In this document: positions 12,100-23,785 of the stretch, one piece after another
Numbering within the stretch: position 1 is the first letter of the stretch
Layout of the letters: the number at the start of each line of letters is the position of its first letter
Assembly (NCBI GenBank): GCA_948144175.1
Contig: CANXME010002426.1
Coordinates: 174,472-238,471 of the forward strand
Direction: 5' to 3'
DNA from: Closterium sp. NIES-65
Taxonomy: Eukaryota > Streptophyta > Zygnematophyceae > Desmidiales > Closteriaceae
Length of the DNA stretch: 64,000 bases
Position numbers and translations under genes: made by a program
The notes under the pieces: model-generated
What the model saw: the letters and a program-made list of their open reading frames with translations, nothing else
Databases searched by the model: none
Told to the model about the DNA's origin: nothing

Positions 12100-12559
12100 A
12101 TGTGTTCACCAAGGCGCTTCAGCCTTGTGACCATCAGCGCTTTTGCACTCTTCTAGGCCTTGTGCCTACTGGACCTCACTTGCTTACTTCTTGAGTCTGT
12201 TTGTACTGTGATCTCTATATATATACCTGTATGTTTACTCTTGTTAGGTTGCCATCATTGTACCTTTTGCTCTATTATAAACCTGCATGTGAACTGGTCT
12301 TGTGACCACTTGCTTGTGCTCGGAATTTGTGTGGTATCCTTGAGATCCACCCTGAGCTTGTTTTGCCTTGCTTTGCCTTGACTGGTCTTGTGACCCCTAG
12401 TTCTCCCCCACTTTGCCTATGGGGGTGTGTCAAACATTATATATGTTGTGTTAGTTTAGGCTACAGTGGGATAGCCTATAGGGGGTACACAATTCTAGGG
12501 TTAGGTACTTGTACTCATTTCGATGCTAGTTCATTCATTCCTGTTCAGTTATTCCAACA
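12100..12559 (+). mobile_element. A1: 3' part with RNase H tail, 3' untranslated region and LTR
   Basis: After the ATGTG duplication, the A1 Pol frame continues from 12105 and ends at TGA 12192-12194 in the family-typical HLLTS. About 230 bp of 3' untranslated sequence follows, then the polypurine side (CTATGGGGGTG), then a 132-bp LTR at 12428-12559. The bases AGTAC at 12560-12564 would be the target duplication. The partner copy is left of the window. Confidence 0.9.
12428..12559 (+). repeat. A1 3' LTR
   Basis: TGTCAAACAT...TTCCAACA, 132 bp. It shares the core AGCCTATAGGGGGTACA and overall layout with the A2, A4, A5 and A6 LTRs. Confidence 0.88.
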
Positions 12560-15500
12560 AGTACCAGAGTTCGCATTTCACACTCAGCGACGCTACAACA
12601 ACAACAACTGGCAACAACAACAAGTGAAGCCAGTACCTCCGTTCTGCCACATCTGCAAGACTCCAAGGCATCCTCGTACGCACTGCCCGTATCGTCAGCA
12701 ATCGACAACACCACAGCGACAACTTCGGCCTTCAAGCTCCCAAGTCACTTCAACGCAAGCAAACCCGACAACTTCAATACAAGCTTCAACGACTCCAACA
12801 GGACAACCTGCACAAGGAGCAAGAAACATCGTCAACTGTATGGTGAAAATAACAGATTCCTGCACAACCGAGTCACCACCATACTACTCACCAGAAGAAC
12901 AACTTGACAACAGCACGGCTCGCCACGAGTCACTACAGCCGAACCCGACATACGCCGCCATCGCTCAAAGCGAGCCATCCGGAAAGGACACTTGGTTCTT
13001 GGACAGTTGCTGCGGACAACACATGTGCTCCTCAGGGCGTTTCGTTCAACGCGAGCACCGACTTCAACGAGAAGTCGTCATCACCGTCGCCAATAATCAG
13101 AACCTGCGAACAAGACGACAATGCATAGTACAGCTTCAGTCATGGGAGACGAACGTCGTACTACAAATGTCAAAAGTACTAATCGCGGAGGGACTCAGCT
13201 ACAACTTACTGAGCGTCAGCCACTTGATGGCGAAAGGCATTCACTTGGAAGCCGACAGTACCACCCAGGAGTTCAAATTATACCACGGGAAGGGCGGCCT
13301 CTACATTGGAAAGGTGGTCCTGAAGAACAACGTCTTCGTCCTTGACTTCGTCCCAGACCTGGGCACCGCAAACAGCGATGCCATCGTGAACTTCGCCGAC
13401 TGGACACACCCCCCGGACCTCGACCCCGACTTCAGCGCGGAGGGCTTCTGGTATTCGCATACCATCCCTAAAGCAGAACGAACACGCGCGTTAGCAACAA
13501 TTCAACATTCGACAGCAGCAGAGACAACATCGACAGCAGTAGAGACAATATCGACAGCAGCAGAAACATCATCAGCAGCAGCAGGACCAACGACACCAGT
13601 CCTCGTCGACGAAGCACCACCAACACCCGCACAACAGCTGAACCCAACTCAACGAGAAGTCCACAGAAGCGCGAACTTCGTCGCCAGCTTCTACTCCAAC
13701 TCCGACGCGTATCGACGCTCACCCGGACATCGCGCCTCCGAAGACATCTGGCACGCACGCATGGGACATCCAAGCAACACCGTGTTAAACAATACAATAA
13801 GAGCAGGAGTCCTAGACAAGGATTCATTACTACTTCTCGACGGCAGAGAACTTCAACGGGCACGAGGAACTTGCCTCACCTGCCCCGAAGCCGACTTACC
13901 ACATCGACCGTTTACTCCTCACCACAACCCGAGCGCACCCGCGTACGCACCATTTGAGAAGGTGTACAGTGATATTCTCTTCAATCGAGAACCAGGACAA
14001 GTTACTTACAACTACACGATAACCTTCATCAATGCCGCCACTCGATACGTTTGGCACCTAAACCCACCCAGCCGCGACATGGCACTCGCAGTGTTTGCCG
14101 CCTGGCTACCAGTAGCAGAGAGAGAGTCGGGAGCACAGCTGAAAAGCTTCCAGTCAAACGGAGGAGGAGAATACACCTCTCAGCGCTTCAAGCAGTAGCT
14201 GGCGGAAAGAGGAATCAAGCAGCTCCTCTCCCTTCCCTACGCCCATCAGCAGCAAGGTGTCGCAGAAAGAATGAACAGGACTCTGCCGAACAGCATGCGC
14301 AAACTGCTACGTGGCATGCGGCTACCCAACCACCAGTGGCCTGCAGCAATGGACCACGCTGTCATGCTGCACAACTTGATGTCATCGTCCTCACTTCCGA
14401 ACAACGCATCACCGCATCTGCTGTGGACAGGGAAACAGGGCAGCACAAAAATGTTACGAGTTTTCGGGTGCATGGTACAGTACCGACCCCCAGAGGCACG
14501 AGCGGGAAGGTTTTCACAACATGCACAGTGGGGACTACACCTCGGCGTCGAAAAGAATTACAACACGTGGAAAATCTTCGACGTCCACTCCAAGGAAACA
14601 GTAGCAGCACGTGACGTGATCTTCTACGAACGACTCACGCTTCAGACGTACCTCGCCAACTTGCACGAAAATCAGGACCCCACAGGTGGCTTTCGTGGTG
14701 ACCGAGCCTTCGCCTCAGCAGCGGACGAAGCAGACTGGGACGAGCAGACTGTCAACAACGCATCAGAAGAAGCAGGACCTCTCCTGTTCTGCTCCGTCAA
14801 CGTCCCCATGGACGAAGAAAATCCTCGCGAAAGCGCCAACGCCGAAGTCTTCTACCACTTTGCCGACAATGGTTACGTAACACCTGCGACAGTCAACACC
14901 AACGAAGCAGAATGAATAGGGCCGAATTTCATACCCGACCAAGAAGCGGGAGATGAAGCAGCTTATCCCGAGGACCCAACACTCCCCCGCTACTCACAGA
15001 CTGGACTGCAGATTCTCGGCCTCGTCACCGCAGTCCACGGCAATGCTCTTCCTAAAGAGCCTACGACAGTTAAGCAGGCTCTGGGGGGGGAACACAGGGA
15101 GAAATGGCGTAAAGCCATGGACAGAGAGTTAAAGGCGATGGAGGAACGCAACACCTGGAAAGTCGTTCCCGTAAGCGTGGCAAGGAACAAGACCATCCTC
15201 ACCGGGAAATGGGTCTTCCGCATTAAAACAAAAGCAGACGGTACAATCGAGAAATTCAAAGCACGCTGGGTCGTGCGTGGATTCGACCAGGAACACGGAC
15301 GGGACTTCACCGAGACATTCGCCCCGGTCAGCCGACATACCTCACTCCGAATTCTTCTCGCGATCGCCGCTGTGAAGAAGAAGAAACTGCGACAAATCGA
15401 TGTCGCCAACGCGTTCCTCTACGCACCCGTCGACGCCGAAATCTTCGTCGAGCTCCCACACGGTACCCACGGGGAACCTAACCATGTTTGCCAGCTGCTA

Positions 15501-16667
15501 AAATCGCTCTACGGAATCAAACAAGCCCCGCGGCTGTGGCAACAACACCTACACTCTCGCCTCACTCGCATCGGATTCCCCCAACTGCCTCATGACCAAG
15601 GGATGTATCGACTCACAAAAAACGCCGACTATATCCTGCTGATCGTCTACGTCGACGACCTACTCTACATTGGGTCCACAGACGACATCACCACCTGGTT
15701 CAAAGGGGAGCTGCAGAGGGACCTCACACTCACGGTCTCCTCTACCGTCACGCAGTACCTCGGACTCAACATCCGTGAAGAAGAGAGCGCGATCTACCTC
15801 AGCGCCGAAAAATATGCCGACACTATCGCCAAACGCTTCTCGCTCACACCTACCACTATCTCCATGCCATACCGCTACACGGCAGGGAACAACAAGGGAA
15901 GTTCCGCTCTACTCAAAACCGCCGGAATGCGCGACTACTAGAGAAAGCTGGGCTGCCTTCTCTTTGCAGCCGTCACCTGCCGACCAGATCTGTCCTACTC
16001 CGCAAGTCAATTCGCCACCTACCTCAAGAGACCCGAAACAAAACACCTGGCCAAGCTCGACCGCGCACTACACTACTTCGTGAGTACCTCGACGATCGGC
16101 CTCACATACTACAAGAATAAAACTACACCGACGAAACTAACCGGCTACATCGATGCCGATCACGACGGCGATTCAGACAACAGGCGCTCCTGCACTGGCT
16201 ACATCTACCGCCTCGAACCTATCGGACCTATCTCCTGGCAATCAAGCAAGCAGGAACTAATCGCTCTCTCTTCAGCTGAAGTAGAATATATCGCCCTTTG
16301 CTCAGCCACCAAGGAAGGACTCTATCTTCGCGAGCTGCTGGAAGAAGCGAAGTTAGCCGAGTTACCCAACTTCACTCTGTTCTGCGACAACCAATTTGCG
16401 ATTCGCATCGCCAACAAGAGCGGATTCGCGAACAGAACGAAGCATATCGCCCTGCGATATTTCTTCGTGAAAGACGAGATCGAGAAAGGGAAACTCAAAT
16501 TATCCTACTGTCCCATGTCTGAGATGGCAGGTGACTACTTGACCAAGAAGCTCGGAAAACAGAAGTTCTACTGTCCCATGTTCGAGTACTGCATGCTGCT
16601 GACTGGACAAAGCCACGTCACCATCAGCGACACTCCAGAAGCGAAGGGGGGTGTTGGGAACAAATAG
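12560..16667 (+). pseudogene. B1 gag-pol polyprotein, three in-frame stops
   Basis: One frame carries: a canonical CCHC knuckle (CHICKTPRHPRTHC, 12646-12687); a protease region with DSCCGQH near 13000, where most Copia proteases have DSG; GAG-pre-integrase (HARMGHP near 13755); integrase; reverse transcriptase (YVDDL near 15650); and RNase H (DADHDGD near 16152). Stops are TAG at 14196-14198, TGA at 14913-14915 and TAG at 15939-15941. The second integrase acidic site, normally S-D-N-G-G-E, reads S-N-G-G-G-E near 14154, so the catalytic Asp looks lost. The Pol frame ends at TAG 16665-16667, 16 bp inside the LTR. An open frame that seems to start at 12327 is an accidental fusion with the A1 LTR. 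Confidence 0.88.
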
Positions 16668-17075
16668 TCTTAAGCGCCTCTGTCGTGTCGAAACTCAAAG
16701 CGAAGCAGCTAAAATCGAAGCACCGCGAGTCAACCCTCGGAGGTTAACGTAACCGCCGGAGGTTACGAGAAAGTCAAAGGTCAGCGACCTTTGACCTGAC
16801 ACAGCGTGACAGCTAGGACACACAACTGACTCGACATTGAGCAGTTGCCCGAGTCGCACTGTATCGAACCGCAACAGTAAAACAGTTACAACTATGTCTC
16901 TTCATATTCTCTGTACTCATATATATATTCTTGTATCTCTTTACTTTAATTAACTTACTTTGCTCTCACATACTAGCGCAAGGTGGTTCAAGGACTTTAT
17001 TCAAACGCTTCCGCTACTACATCATTTACTCAGACTTTAACTCTACTAAAGATCCTAGGGCGTCTCAGCCCAACA
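16652..17075 (+). repeat. B1 3' LTR
   Basis: 424 bp with TGTTGGG and CCCAACA ends. Internally it contains an imperfect duplicated stretch near 16730-16770 (CGGAGGTTAACG and CGGAGGTTACGA). Confidence 0.85.
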
Positions 17076-17735
17076 AGGCTAGCCCCAATATAGCCTAGAT
17101 AGTTTTATGCATATGTTTTGACACACCCCCATAGGCAAAATGAGGGATAGCCAGACCAAGCAATGGTCACAAGACCAGTCAAGAGAAGAAACAAAACACA
17201 GCTCAGGGTGGATCACAACGTCACCACACACTCTGAGCACAAGCAAACGACCACAAGGCCAGTCCACATGCAGAGGTATATATGCAACAAGAACAGCACA
17301 GTGATCTCTATCTAGCAAGAGCAAGCATGCAGGTATATATCTCAGAATCCCAACCACTAGACCATTGGGATAAAAGGGCTTGTTTCAGTAGCGGGTCAGT
17401 GCGCCCATAACCCCCCAGGCAATCGTGCCTGTAACCCTTCCCTAGGATCAATCGGGGATCACTAGAGGACCTCTGACACCCCCCGCACTGGGATGCCCGA
17501 AGTGCATACACCGGGATTCGAACCCGAGACCTTCGCTCTGATACCATCTCAGAATCCCAACCACTAGACAATTGGGATAAAGGGGCTTGTTTCAGTAGCG
17601 GGTCAGTGCGCCCATAATCCCCCAGGCAGCCGTGCCTGTAACCCTTCCCTAGGATCAATCGGGGATCACCAGTGGACCTCTGACAATATATATATTGATC
17701 ACAGTACAAGCAGAGACTACAGCAAGTGTGGAAAC
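17076..17735 (-). mobile_element. A3: remnant of a family A Copia element
   Basis: Only the end of an LTR (17076-17123) and about 270 bp of untranslated 3' region remain. They are almost identical to the same region of A5 (24119-24420), including the TGCATGCTTGCTC and ATATATA tracts. S1 is inserted in it at 17340-17685. The remnant stops at GGAAAC (17735), where N1 begins and where A5 would continue into its Pol C-terminus. Confidence 0.85.
17340..17685 (-). mobile_element. S1: 346-bp SMART/TRIM-like miniature LTR element
   Basis: Two 139-bp direct repeats (17340-17478 and 17547-17685; TGTCAGAGG...ATTCTGAGA on the minus strand) flank a 68-bp interior. The interior begins with an exact 12-base primer site TGGTATCAGAGC (17535-17546, minus) and ends in a G-rich tract next to the second repeat. 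The target duplication is ATATA (17335-17339 and 17686-17690). A5 has the matching empty site near 24367, where the two flanks join with a single copy of the target. It has no coding capacity. The layout is that of the smallest known LTR retrotransposons, moved in trans by other elements. Confidence 0.85.
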
Positions 17736-17939
17736 TGTCAGAATGTTATCTTATGCTCTAGCCTGTAGTGGGGTGCTCTATAGCAAGTACAACCCTTCTA
17801 GGGTTTGCTATTTGTATCCCCATTCTTGCTAGTGCAACCCTCTTCTCTCTTCTAATTTTCACATCGTATCAGAGCAGGTCGATCCCCTTGGATTGATCCT
17901 GTGGGTGGGCTTACCACCTCCTAGCTTCCGCTGCAACTC

Positions 17940-18440
17940 CTACCAATACACTCTGAGCCGCACGCCACGTGGCGTGCGGCACTTTTTATTCCCGCCGTGC
18001 GCCCCGAGGCGCGCGGCGGTTTTCGGCCCGCCGTGCGCCCCGAGGCGCGCAGCGGTTCTCTGCCCGCTGTGTGCCCCAAGGCGCGCGGCGGGGTTCTGCC
18101 CCGTCGTTCGCCGCGTCACCCTCTGGAGGCGCCACGACGGGCGACGGGGACCCGTCTCGGCGCACCGAGGGCACGTGCACCGGCCCCGTCGCTCGTCCCC
18201 GTCGACCTGCGTGCGCCTCCCCGTCGCCCTTCGCGGCGGCCCCGTCGTCCCGCGCGCGACTCCCCGTCGCCCTTCGCGGCGGCCCCGTCGAACCGCGCGC
18301 GACTCCCCGTCGCCCTTCGCGGCGGCCTCGTTGACCCGCGTGCGGCTCCTCGTCGCCCTTCGCGGCGGCCCTGTCGACCCGCGCGCCGCCCCTGGGGACC
18401 TGTGCACCCGTCCCCGTCGACCTGCGCGTCGCCCTGCGGC
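17940..18440 (+). repeat. GC-rich repeat field in the N1 interior
   Basis: First comes a repeat of about 42 bp around CCGTGCGCCCCGAGGCGCGC (17990-18110). Then comes a field of about 55-58 bp units containing CCCGTCGCCCTTCGCGGCGG (18215-18390). All six frames are open here only because of composition. No protein family is recognisable. Confidence 0.8.
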
Positions 18441-19043
18441 CCCCCTCCCCGCACACCTGAGTTCGATTACCGCACATTCGAGTTCGCTTCCCGCACGCTT
18501 GTGCACGCTTCATGCACACCTGAGCTCGCTTCCCGCACACTCAGGGTATGGGGGTGACGGGTATGGGGGTGATGGCTGTGGGGGTGTCGGTTGTGCGTGC
18601 CGTCCCCTTATCCTCCTCCTCCTTCGTCTCCCACTGCTGTAGCTGTCGCTGAGGGGGGTGGATGTGTGGGAGTCTGGGGTTTCGGGTTTAAGGGGGGTGC
18701 GTGTGAGTGGAGCTAGCGGTGTAGCAGCGGGTGCGTGCCAGGGGGAGTGGGATAGTGTGGGGAAGCTGTATGGAGGTAGCCTTTGTGTCGCCAGCAGCAC
18801 CTGTATTCCGGGGAGTTGCTCCGGTAGCCCAGTCGTAGCCAGCTGTGCCAGCCGGCCGTGGGTCCGTTGCTCGTCTGCCGCTACTTTAGCCGCGAGGCCA
18901 GTTACTCCAGTATTCCGGGGCGTTGTTCCGGTAGCCGCTGTGCCAGTGTGCCTCCTGTTGCCCGTGTGTTTGCAGCTTCAGCCGTCGCCTCCTATCTCCT
19001 CTCCCCTCACTCTCTCTCCTCCTCCTCACTTGCCCGTTGTGAC

Positions 19044-22000
19044 TGTCAGAATGAGAAACGAGAATGAGGAGTGACTAGCAGGAACAACAGTACAAATATG
19101 TCAAACCCTAATCTGGTGTACCCCTTATGGTGTAACCCACTACAGCCTAGAACCACACAAACATATAAATGTTTGACACACCCCCATAGGCAAAGTGGGG
19201 GAGACCTAGGGGTCACAAGACCAGTCAAGGCAAAACAAGGTAAACAAGCTCAGGGTGGATCTCGAGGATTCCACACAAATTCCGAGCACAAGCAAGCGGT
19301 CACAAGACCAGTTCACATGCAGTTTTATAATACAGCAAGAGGTACAATGATCACAACCTAACAAGGCAAACATGCAGGTATATATATAATGATCACAGTA
19401 CAGGTAAAGTCAAGAAGTAAGTAAGTGAGAAACAGTCGGCACAAGGCCTAGAAGAGTGCAAAAACGCTGATGGTCAACAGGCGGAAGCGCCTTGGTGAAC
19501 ACATCAGCAGTGTTGGCCTCAGTGGCCACGTAACGCAGAAGAAGCTGACCACGCTGCTGTAGCTCTCGAGCTAGAAAGTAACGCAGAGCAATGTGCTTCG
19601 TCCTGTGCTCCAGTCTGTGCTCCTGGCACAAGGCAATGGTTGCCTTGTTGTCGACGTACAGCACTGGAGGAGAACGAGGCTGCTCTCCAAGGTCAGTCAG
19701 CAGGTAGGTGAGCCAGCGAAGCTCCTGGGCAGCCATGGCCGTGGCGTAGATCTCAGCCTCACAGCTGGAGCTGAGAACAGAAGAAGAACGAGTAGAACGC
19801 CAAGAGACAGAGCCAGAGCCAAGACTGAAGGTGTAACCCTGAGACGACCGCTGAGTAGCCTGGTCGTCTGCCCAAGAAGCGTCTGAGTGCCCAGTGAGAA
19901 CAGGCCGGTCTCGCCCTCCAAGCACTAGCCCCATGCCCGACGTACTGCACAAGTAGCGCAACACCCTCTTAGCTGCATCCATGTGCTCCTTCCGGTGACG
20001 GCCGGGAGCAACATAGCGTGCTAAGATGCTGAGAGGGTATGCTAGGTCAGGTCGAGTGCAGGTCATCAGGTACATGAGGCAGCCCACAAGCTCTGGATAC
20101 GGACCACTCGACTCTACGGACTCATCCGAAGGCAGAGCTGAGAGCGAGTGACCCGTAGGCAGAGGAGTGGACTGAGGCGAGGAGTACGTGAAGCCGAAGC
20201 GCTGAAGGACCTGCTGCACCATGTGTGACTGAGTCAGGGTAATGGTGCGGCGTGCTCTGTCCCGGGTGATCCGCAAGCCAAGATAGCTTGTCAGTTCACC
20301 CAGGTCTGTGCACGTGTGTCTCTTCTGCAGCTCGGACTTCACGTGGGCGAGTGCGGCAGTGTCCGCAGTGGCAAAGACCAAGTCGTCGACGTACACGAGG
20401 ATGTAGAACGGCGGCAGCGGGTGTCGGTGCGCAGAAACAGCGACGGGTCAGCAGTAGAAGGAGCAAACCCAAGAGCCGCAAGTGTAGTCCTCAGTGTGTC
20501 GTGCCACTCACGCGGCGCCTGGCGGAGACCGTAGACTGGCCGCCGGAGGCTCCACTGGGTGCCAGGAGGGAACGACCCAGTGAAGCCAGGTGGGCGGCGC
20601 AGCCAGATCTCCTCGTGCAGGCTGCCCTGCAAGAAAGCTGTGCTGAAGTCAAGAGAGTGGAGCTCGTAGTCACGCTGAGCGGCGACGTGTAGCAGAACCC
20701 GAAGAGTGGTCATCTTCGGGGTCGGGGAGAAGGTCTGGAAGAAGTCAACTCCCTCTCGCTGACTGAGCCTCGTGCAACGTAACGCGCCTTGAAGACAGGC
20801 GGAGAGCCTGGCGGCCGCTTCACCCTGAAAATCCACATGCCACTGACGATGTTCGCCCCAGGTGGGGGAACGTCGTCGACGTAGGTGCCTGTGGACTTCC
20901 AGGAAGCCATCTCTGTGTCCATGGCTGACTGCCACTGAGAGGAGTAGGGACCGGCCATCGCCTCTGCGTAAGAGCGTGGGGTCGGGATGTCTGGTGCATC
21001 CGGGTCTCCCTCAGGGGCAACAAGCATGGACACGAGATGGGGCAAAGCAGCGGCAAGGCAACCAAACTCCTCCTGCCTGTCCTCAAGGACGTCCGTGCCA
21101 AGAGCACACTCACCCCCGACGGACGGAGGACAGGCAGACTCAGACTCAGCAACAAGACTCGCTGCGTAGTCTAGACGACACGCCGCTGCAAAGTCGACAA
21201 GCTCAGTGACTAGGGCAGACGCAGCAGCGGACTCAAAGGAAGGGTCAGTGACAACCGTAGCCAAGAGACGTGTGAGAGTAGGACAGGCAGCGCGAAGGGA
21301 GTCTGACTCCGGGTCAGCAAGAGCAGGAAGAGAGGACGCAGGAGGCGACGGGAGAGCAACACGCTGCGGAGCAGTGGACTGACGAAGCGCCATCCGGTGC
21401 GTGCCTGGGACAGCAGGAGGACGCTCACGCGGGACACGACTACCAGTGGTAGCAGCTCGAACAGGCGACGCTCGACGAGACGCAGGTGACACAGGACGTG
21501 ACGCAGGCTCACGTCTCTCAGCAAGACCGTCAGTCGGACCAGTGTAAGGAGCAGGCACAGGGAGTGGTGAGGCAGGCGGTAACTGTGGCTGTGACTGGAC
21601 AGACGGCGGACACTCTAAGGCGAGAGGAGAACAAGGAGGAGGAGGCTGACCAAGAACCTGCTGAAGGAGCGGAACGAAGTACGGTCGTGGCCGTGCAGCA
21701 GCTCTCGAACCAGCAGAGACACCAGCGGCAGCAGCAGCACCTCCAGAAGCAGCAGCACCTCCAGCACCAGGGTCTGCAGTACCTCCAGCAGCACCTCCAG
21801 CAGCACCGCCAGCAGCAGCAGTACCTCCAGCAGCACCGCCAGTAGCAGCTGCACCTCCAGCACCAGGGTCCGTAGCACCCACAGCAGCTCCAACGCACGG
21901 GTCCTCAGTACTAGCAGCACCTCCAGCAGCACCGCCAGCAGCAGCAGCACCTCCAGCAGCACCGCCAGCAGCAGCAGCACCTCCAGCACCAGGGTCCGTA

Positions 22001-23516
22001 GTACTCGCAGCAGCGTCAACTCCGGGGACCCCAGCACCAGCAGCTCCACTACGGAGACTGATGTGCCGAGCGTACCACTCTCGAAGCTGAGGGGAAGAGG
22101 GCGGCTCCCGCCGTGGTGGGGAAGCACGAGTACCAACTCCAGCAGTACCACGAGCCCGAGACTCACCCCGCCGGAGGCTGCAGTACCGTGAGTACCACTC
22201 ACGCAGCTGCTGCGAAGAGGGAGGTCCTCCAGGCGCCTCACAGTCAACTGCAACACCACCAGGCTCAGCACCCCCAGGCTCAGTAACTCCAGGCGCAGTA
22301 CCCCTAGACTCAGCAACGCCAGGCTCAGTACCCCCAAACCCAGCACCCCCAGGCTCAGCACCCCCAGGATCAGCACCCCCAGACTCAGCACCCCCAGGCT
22401 CCGCCCGCTCAGGCTCCGCACGCTCAGGCTCCGCACGCTCAGGCTCAGCACCTCCAGCAGGACGCGAGTCGACAGCTACCTCGGCAGGCTCAACCGGGTC
22501 TACCTGAGAGACACCTGAGGGAGCGGCACCCTGAGGGGGAAGGGGGTCTACCACTGCAGCACCTGGCGCGAGGAAGAGAGGCGGGGGAGGGAGCGGGGCA
22601 GTGCGGTAGGGGAAGAGGCGGTAGAAGGGCACGGACTCGTCAAAAGTGACGTCCTGAGAGGGGAAGACTCGGTGCGAGGCGGGGTGGTAAAACTGCCAGC
22701 CAGACGCATCCGGGACAAAGCCAAGAAAGACACAGGGAGCAGTGCGGGAGGAGAGCTTGTCCGCAGACGTGTCGCGAACAAAAGCTCGGGATCCCCAGAC
22801 ACGGAAGCGAGACGCATCGCCAACCTCCCCCGTCCACAGCAGTGTGGGCGAGGTCTCCGGAGCGGAGACACGGGGCCAGAGGTTGAGCTGATGCGCAGCG
22901 TACCGGACCGCAAACGGCCACAGAAAGTGGGGGGCAGCCGCGTGGACTAAGGAGGTACGAGCGACCTCCATGACCAAGCCAATGCGGCGCTCGGCAACCC
23001 CATTCTGCTGTGGAGAGGCCGGGAGCGTGAACGACTGGCGAATGCCATGCTCGGCACAGTAGGCTGCCAAGAGGTCGGAGGAGAACTCGCCACCTCTGTC
23101 AGAGTGCAAGCGCAGAACAGGAAACTCCGAGCGAAAACGCTGTCGCAGCTGAAGACGTGCTCTGCTGATCCAGGGGATCAGAACATCAGGGACTTCACCC
23201 TTGGTGCGCAAGGGGAAGACCGTGGTGTAGCGCGAGTAGTCGTCAACGACGATCAAGAAGTACCTCTCCTGGCTCTGACCACGGACGCGGGCTGGGCCCC
23301 ACACGTCCATGTGGAGCGTCTGCAAAGGAGCAGTCGTCGGGGGGAACGAGGAGGAGTGAGGGGCAGCGCGCTGCCGCCCCTCGACACAGGGAAGACAAGG
23401 AGGAGCAAGGGACAACAGTACAAATATGTCAAACCCTAATCTGGTGTACCCCTTATGGTGTAACCCACTACAGCCTAGAACCACACAAACATATAAATGT
23501 TTGACAGTGACTACCA
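19044..23516 (-). mobile_element. A4: deleted Copia element inside N1
   Basis: The left LTR is 19044-19179 (136 bp). The right LTR is a partial copy (23412-23516, 105 bp). The target duplication GTGAC lies at 19039-19043 and 23517-23521. Joining the flanks restores a sequence collinear with N2. The right (5') LTR is fused directly to the Pol region at the GAG-pre-integrase part, so the primer site, Gag and protease have been lost. Confidence 0.9.
19410..23411 (-). pseudogene. A4 partial pol (integrase, reverse transcriptase, RNase H)
   Basis: The minus-strand frame enters at CLPCVEGRQR near 23400. It carries a complete-looking integrase triad (HMDVWG, HSDRGGE, NGVAERR), a long linker with PGGAE and alanine-glycine repeats (21700-22460), reverse transcriptase (YVDDL at the junction of two frames near 20390) and RNase H, ending in HLLTS at 19410. 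Single-base losses near 20766 and 20428 shift the frame. I see no in-frame nonsense codon, unlike A1 and A2. The apparent start of the open frame inside the LTR (near 23517) is a fusion artefact. Confidence 0.87.
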
Positions 23517-23785
23517 CTAGCTTTGTTCATAATTGTGAACCTTAAACTATTGCTTCTTGAACTTGTGCTCAGAATGTGTGGTGACATTATGATCCAGCCT
23601 GAGCTTGTACTGCTTTGCTTGCTCTGCTGATTACACCCCACTTTGGCTATAGGGGTGTGTCAGAATGTAATCTTATGCTCTAGCCTATAGTGGGGTGCTC
23701 TATAGCAGGTACAACCCTTCTAGGGTTTGCTATTTGTATCCCCATTCTTGCTAGTGCACTCCTCTTCTCTCTTCTTACTTTCACA

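Larger units (their letters stand above)
12560..17075 (+). mobile_element. B1: Copia element of a second family (5' end outside the window)
   Basis: The element is entered in mid-Gag because A1 inserted there. Gag nucleocapsid to RNase H is present, followed by a purine tract (GAAGGGGGG at 16643-16651) and a 424-bp LTR (16652-17075) with perfect 7-bp terminal inverted repeats TGTTGGG/CCCAACA. The sequence right after the LTR (AGGCT) belongs to the LTR of A3, so B1 had inserted into A3. Confidence 0.9.
17736..23785 (+). mobile_element. N1: non-autonomous LTR element, split by A4
   Basis: It has 128-bp LTRs at 17736-17863 and 23658-23785 (TGTCAGAATGT...TTTCACA), a primer site (CGTATCAGAGCAGG at 17865-17878), a GC-rich non-coding interior, and a 3' tail with the polypurine side next to the right LTR. 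Without A4 (19044-23516 plus one target copy) the element is about 1.57 kb and has no Gag or Pol. Its tail 23522-23657 and the piece left of A4 match, in order, the interior of N2. The outer flanks differ (GAAAC left, CTCGA right), so it may be a recombinant of two insertions. Confidence 0.87.

Noticed and set aside
12327-14198. Open frame starting in the A1 LTR and running into B1
   Set aside because: Accidental in-frame fusion of LTR sequence with the B1 Gag-Pol frame at an insertion junction.
17893-18642. Long open frames on both strands in the GC-rich interior of N1
   Set aside because: All frames are open because of repeats without A/T. There is no start context or family and the same is seen in N2.
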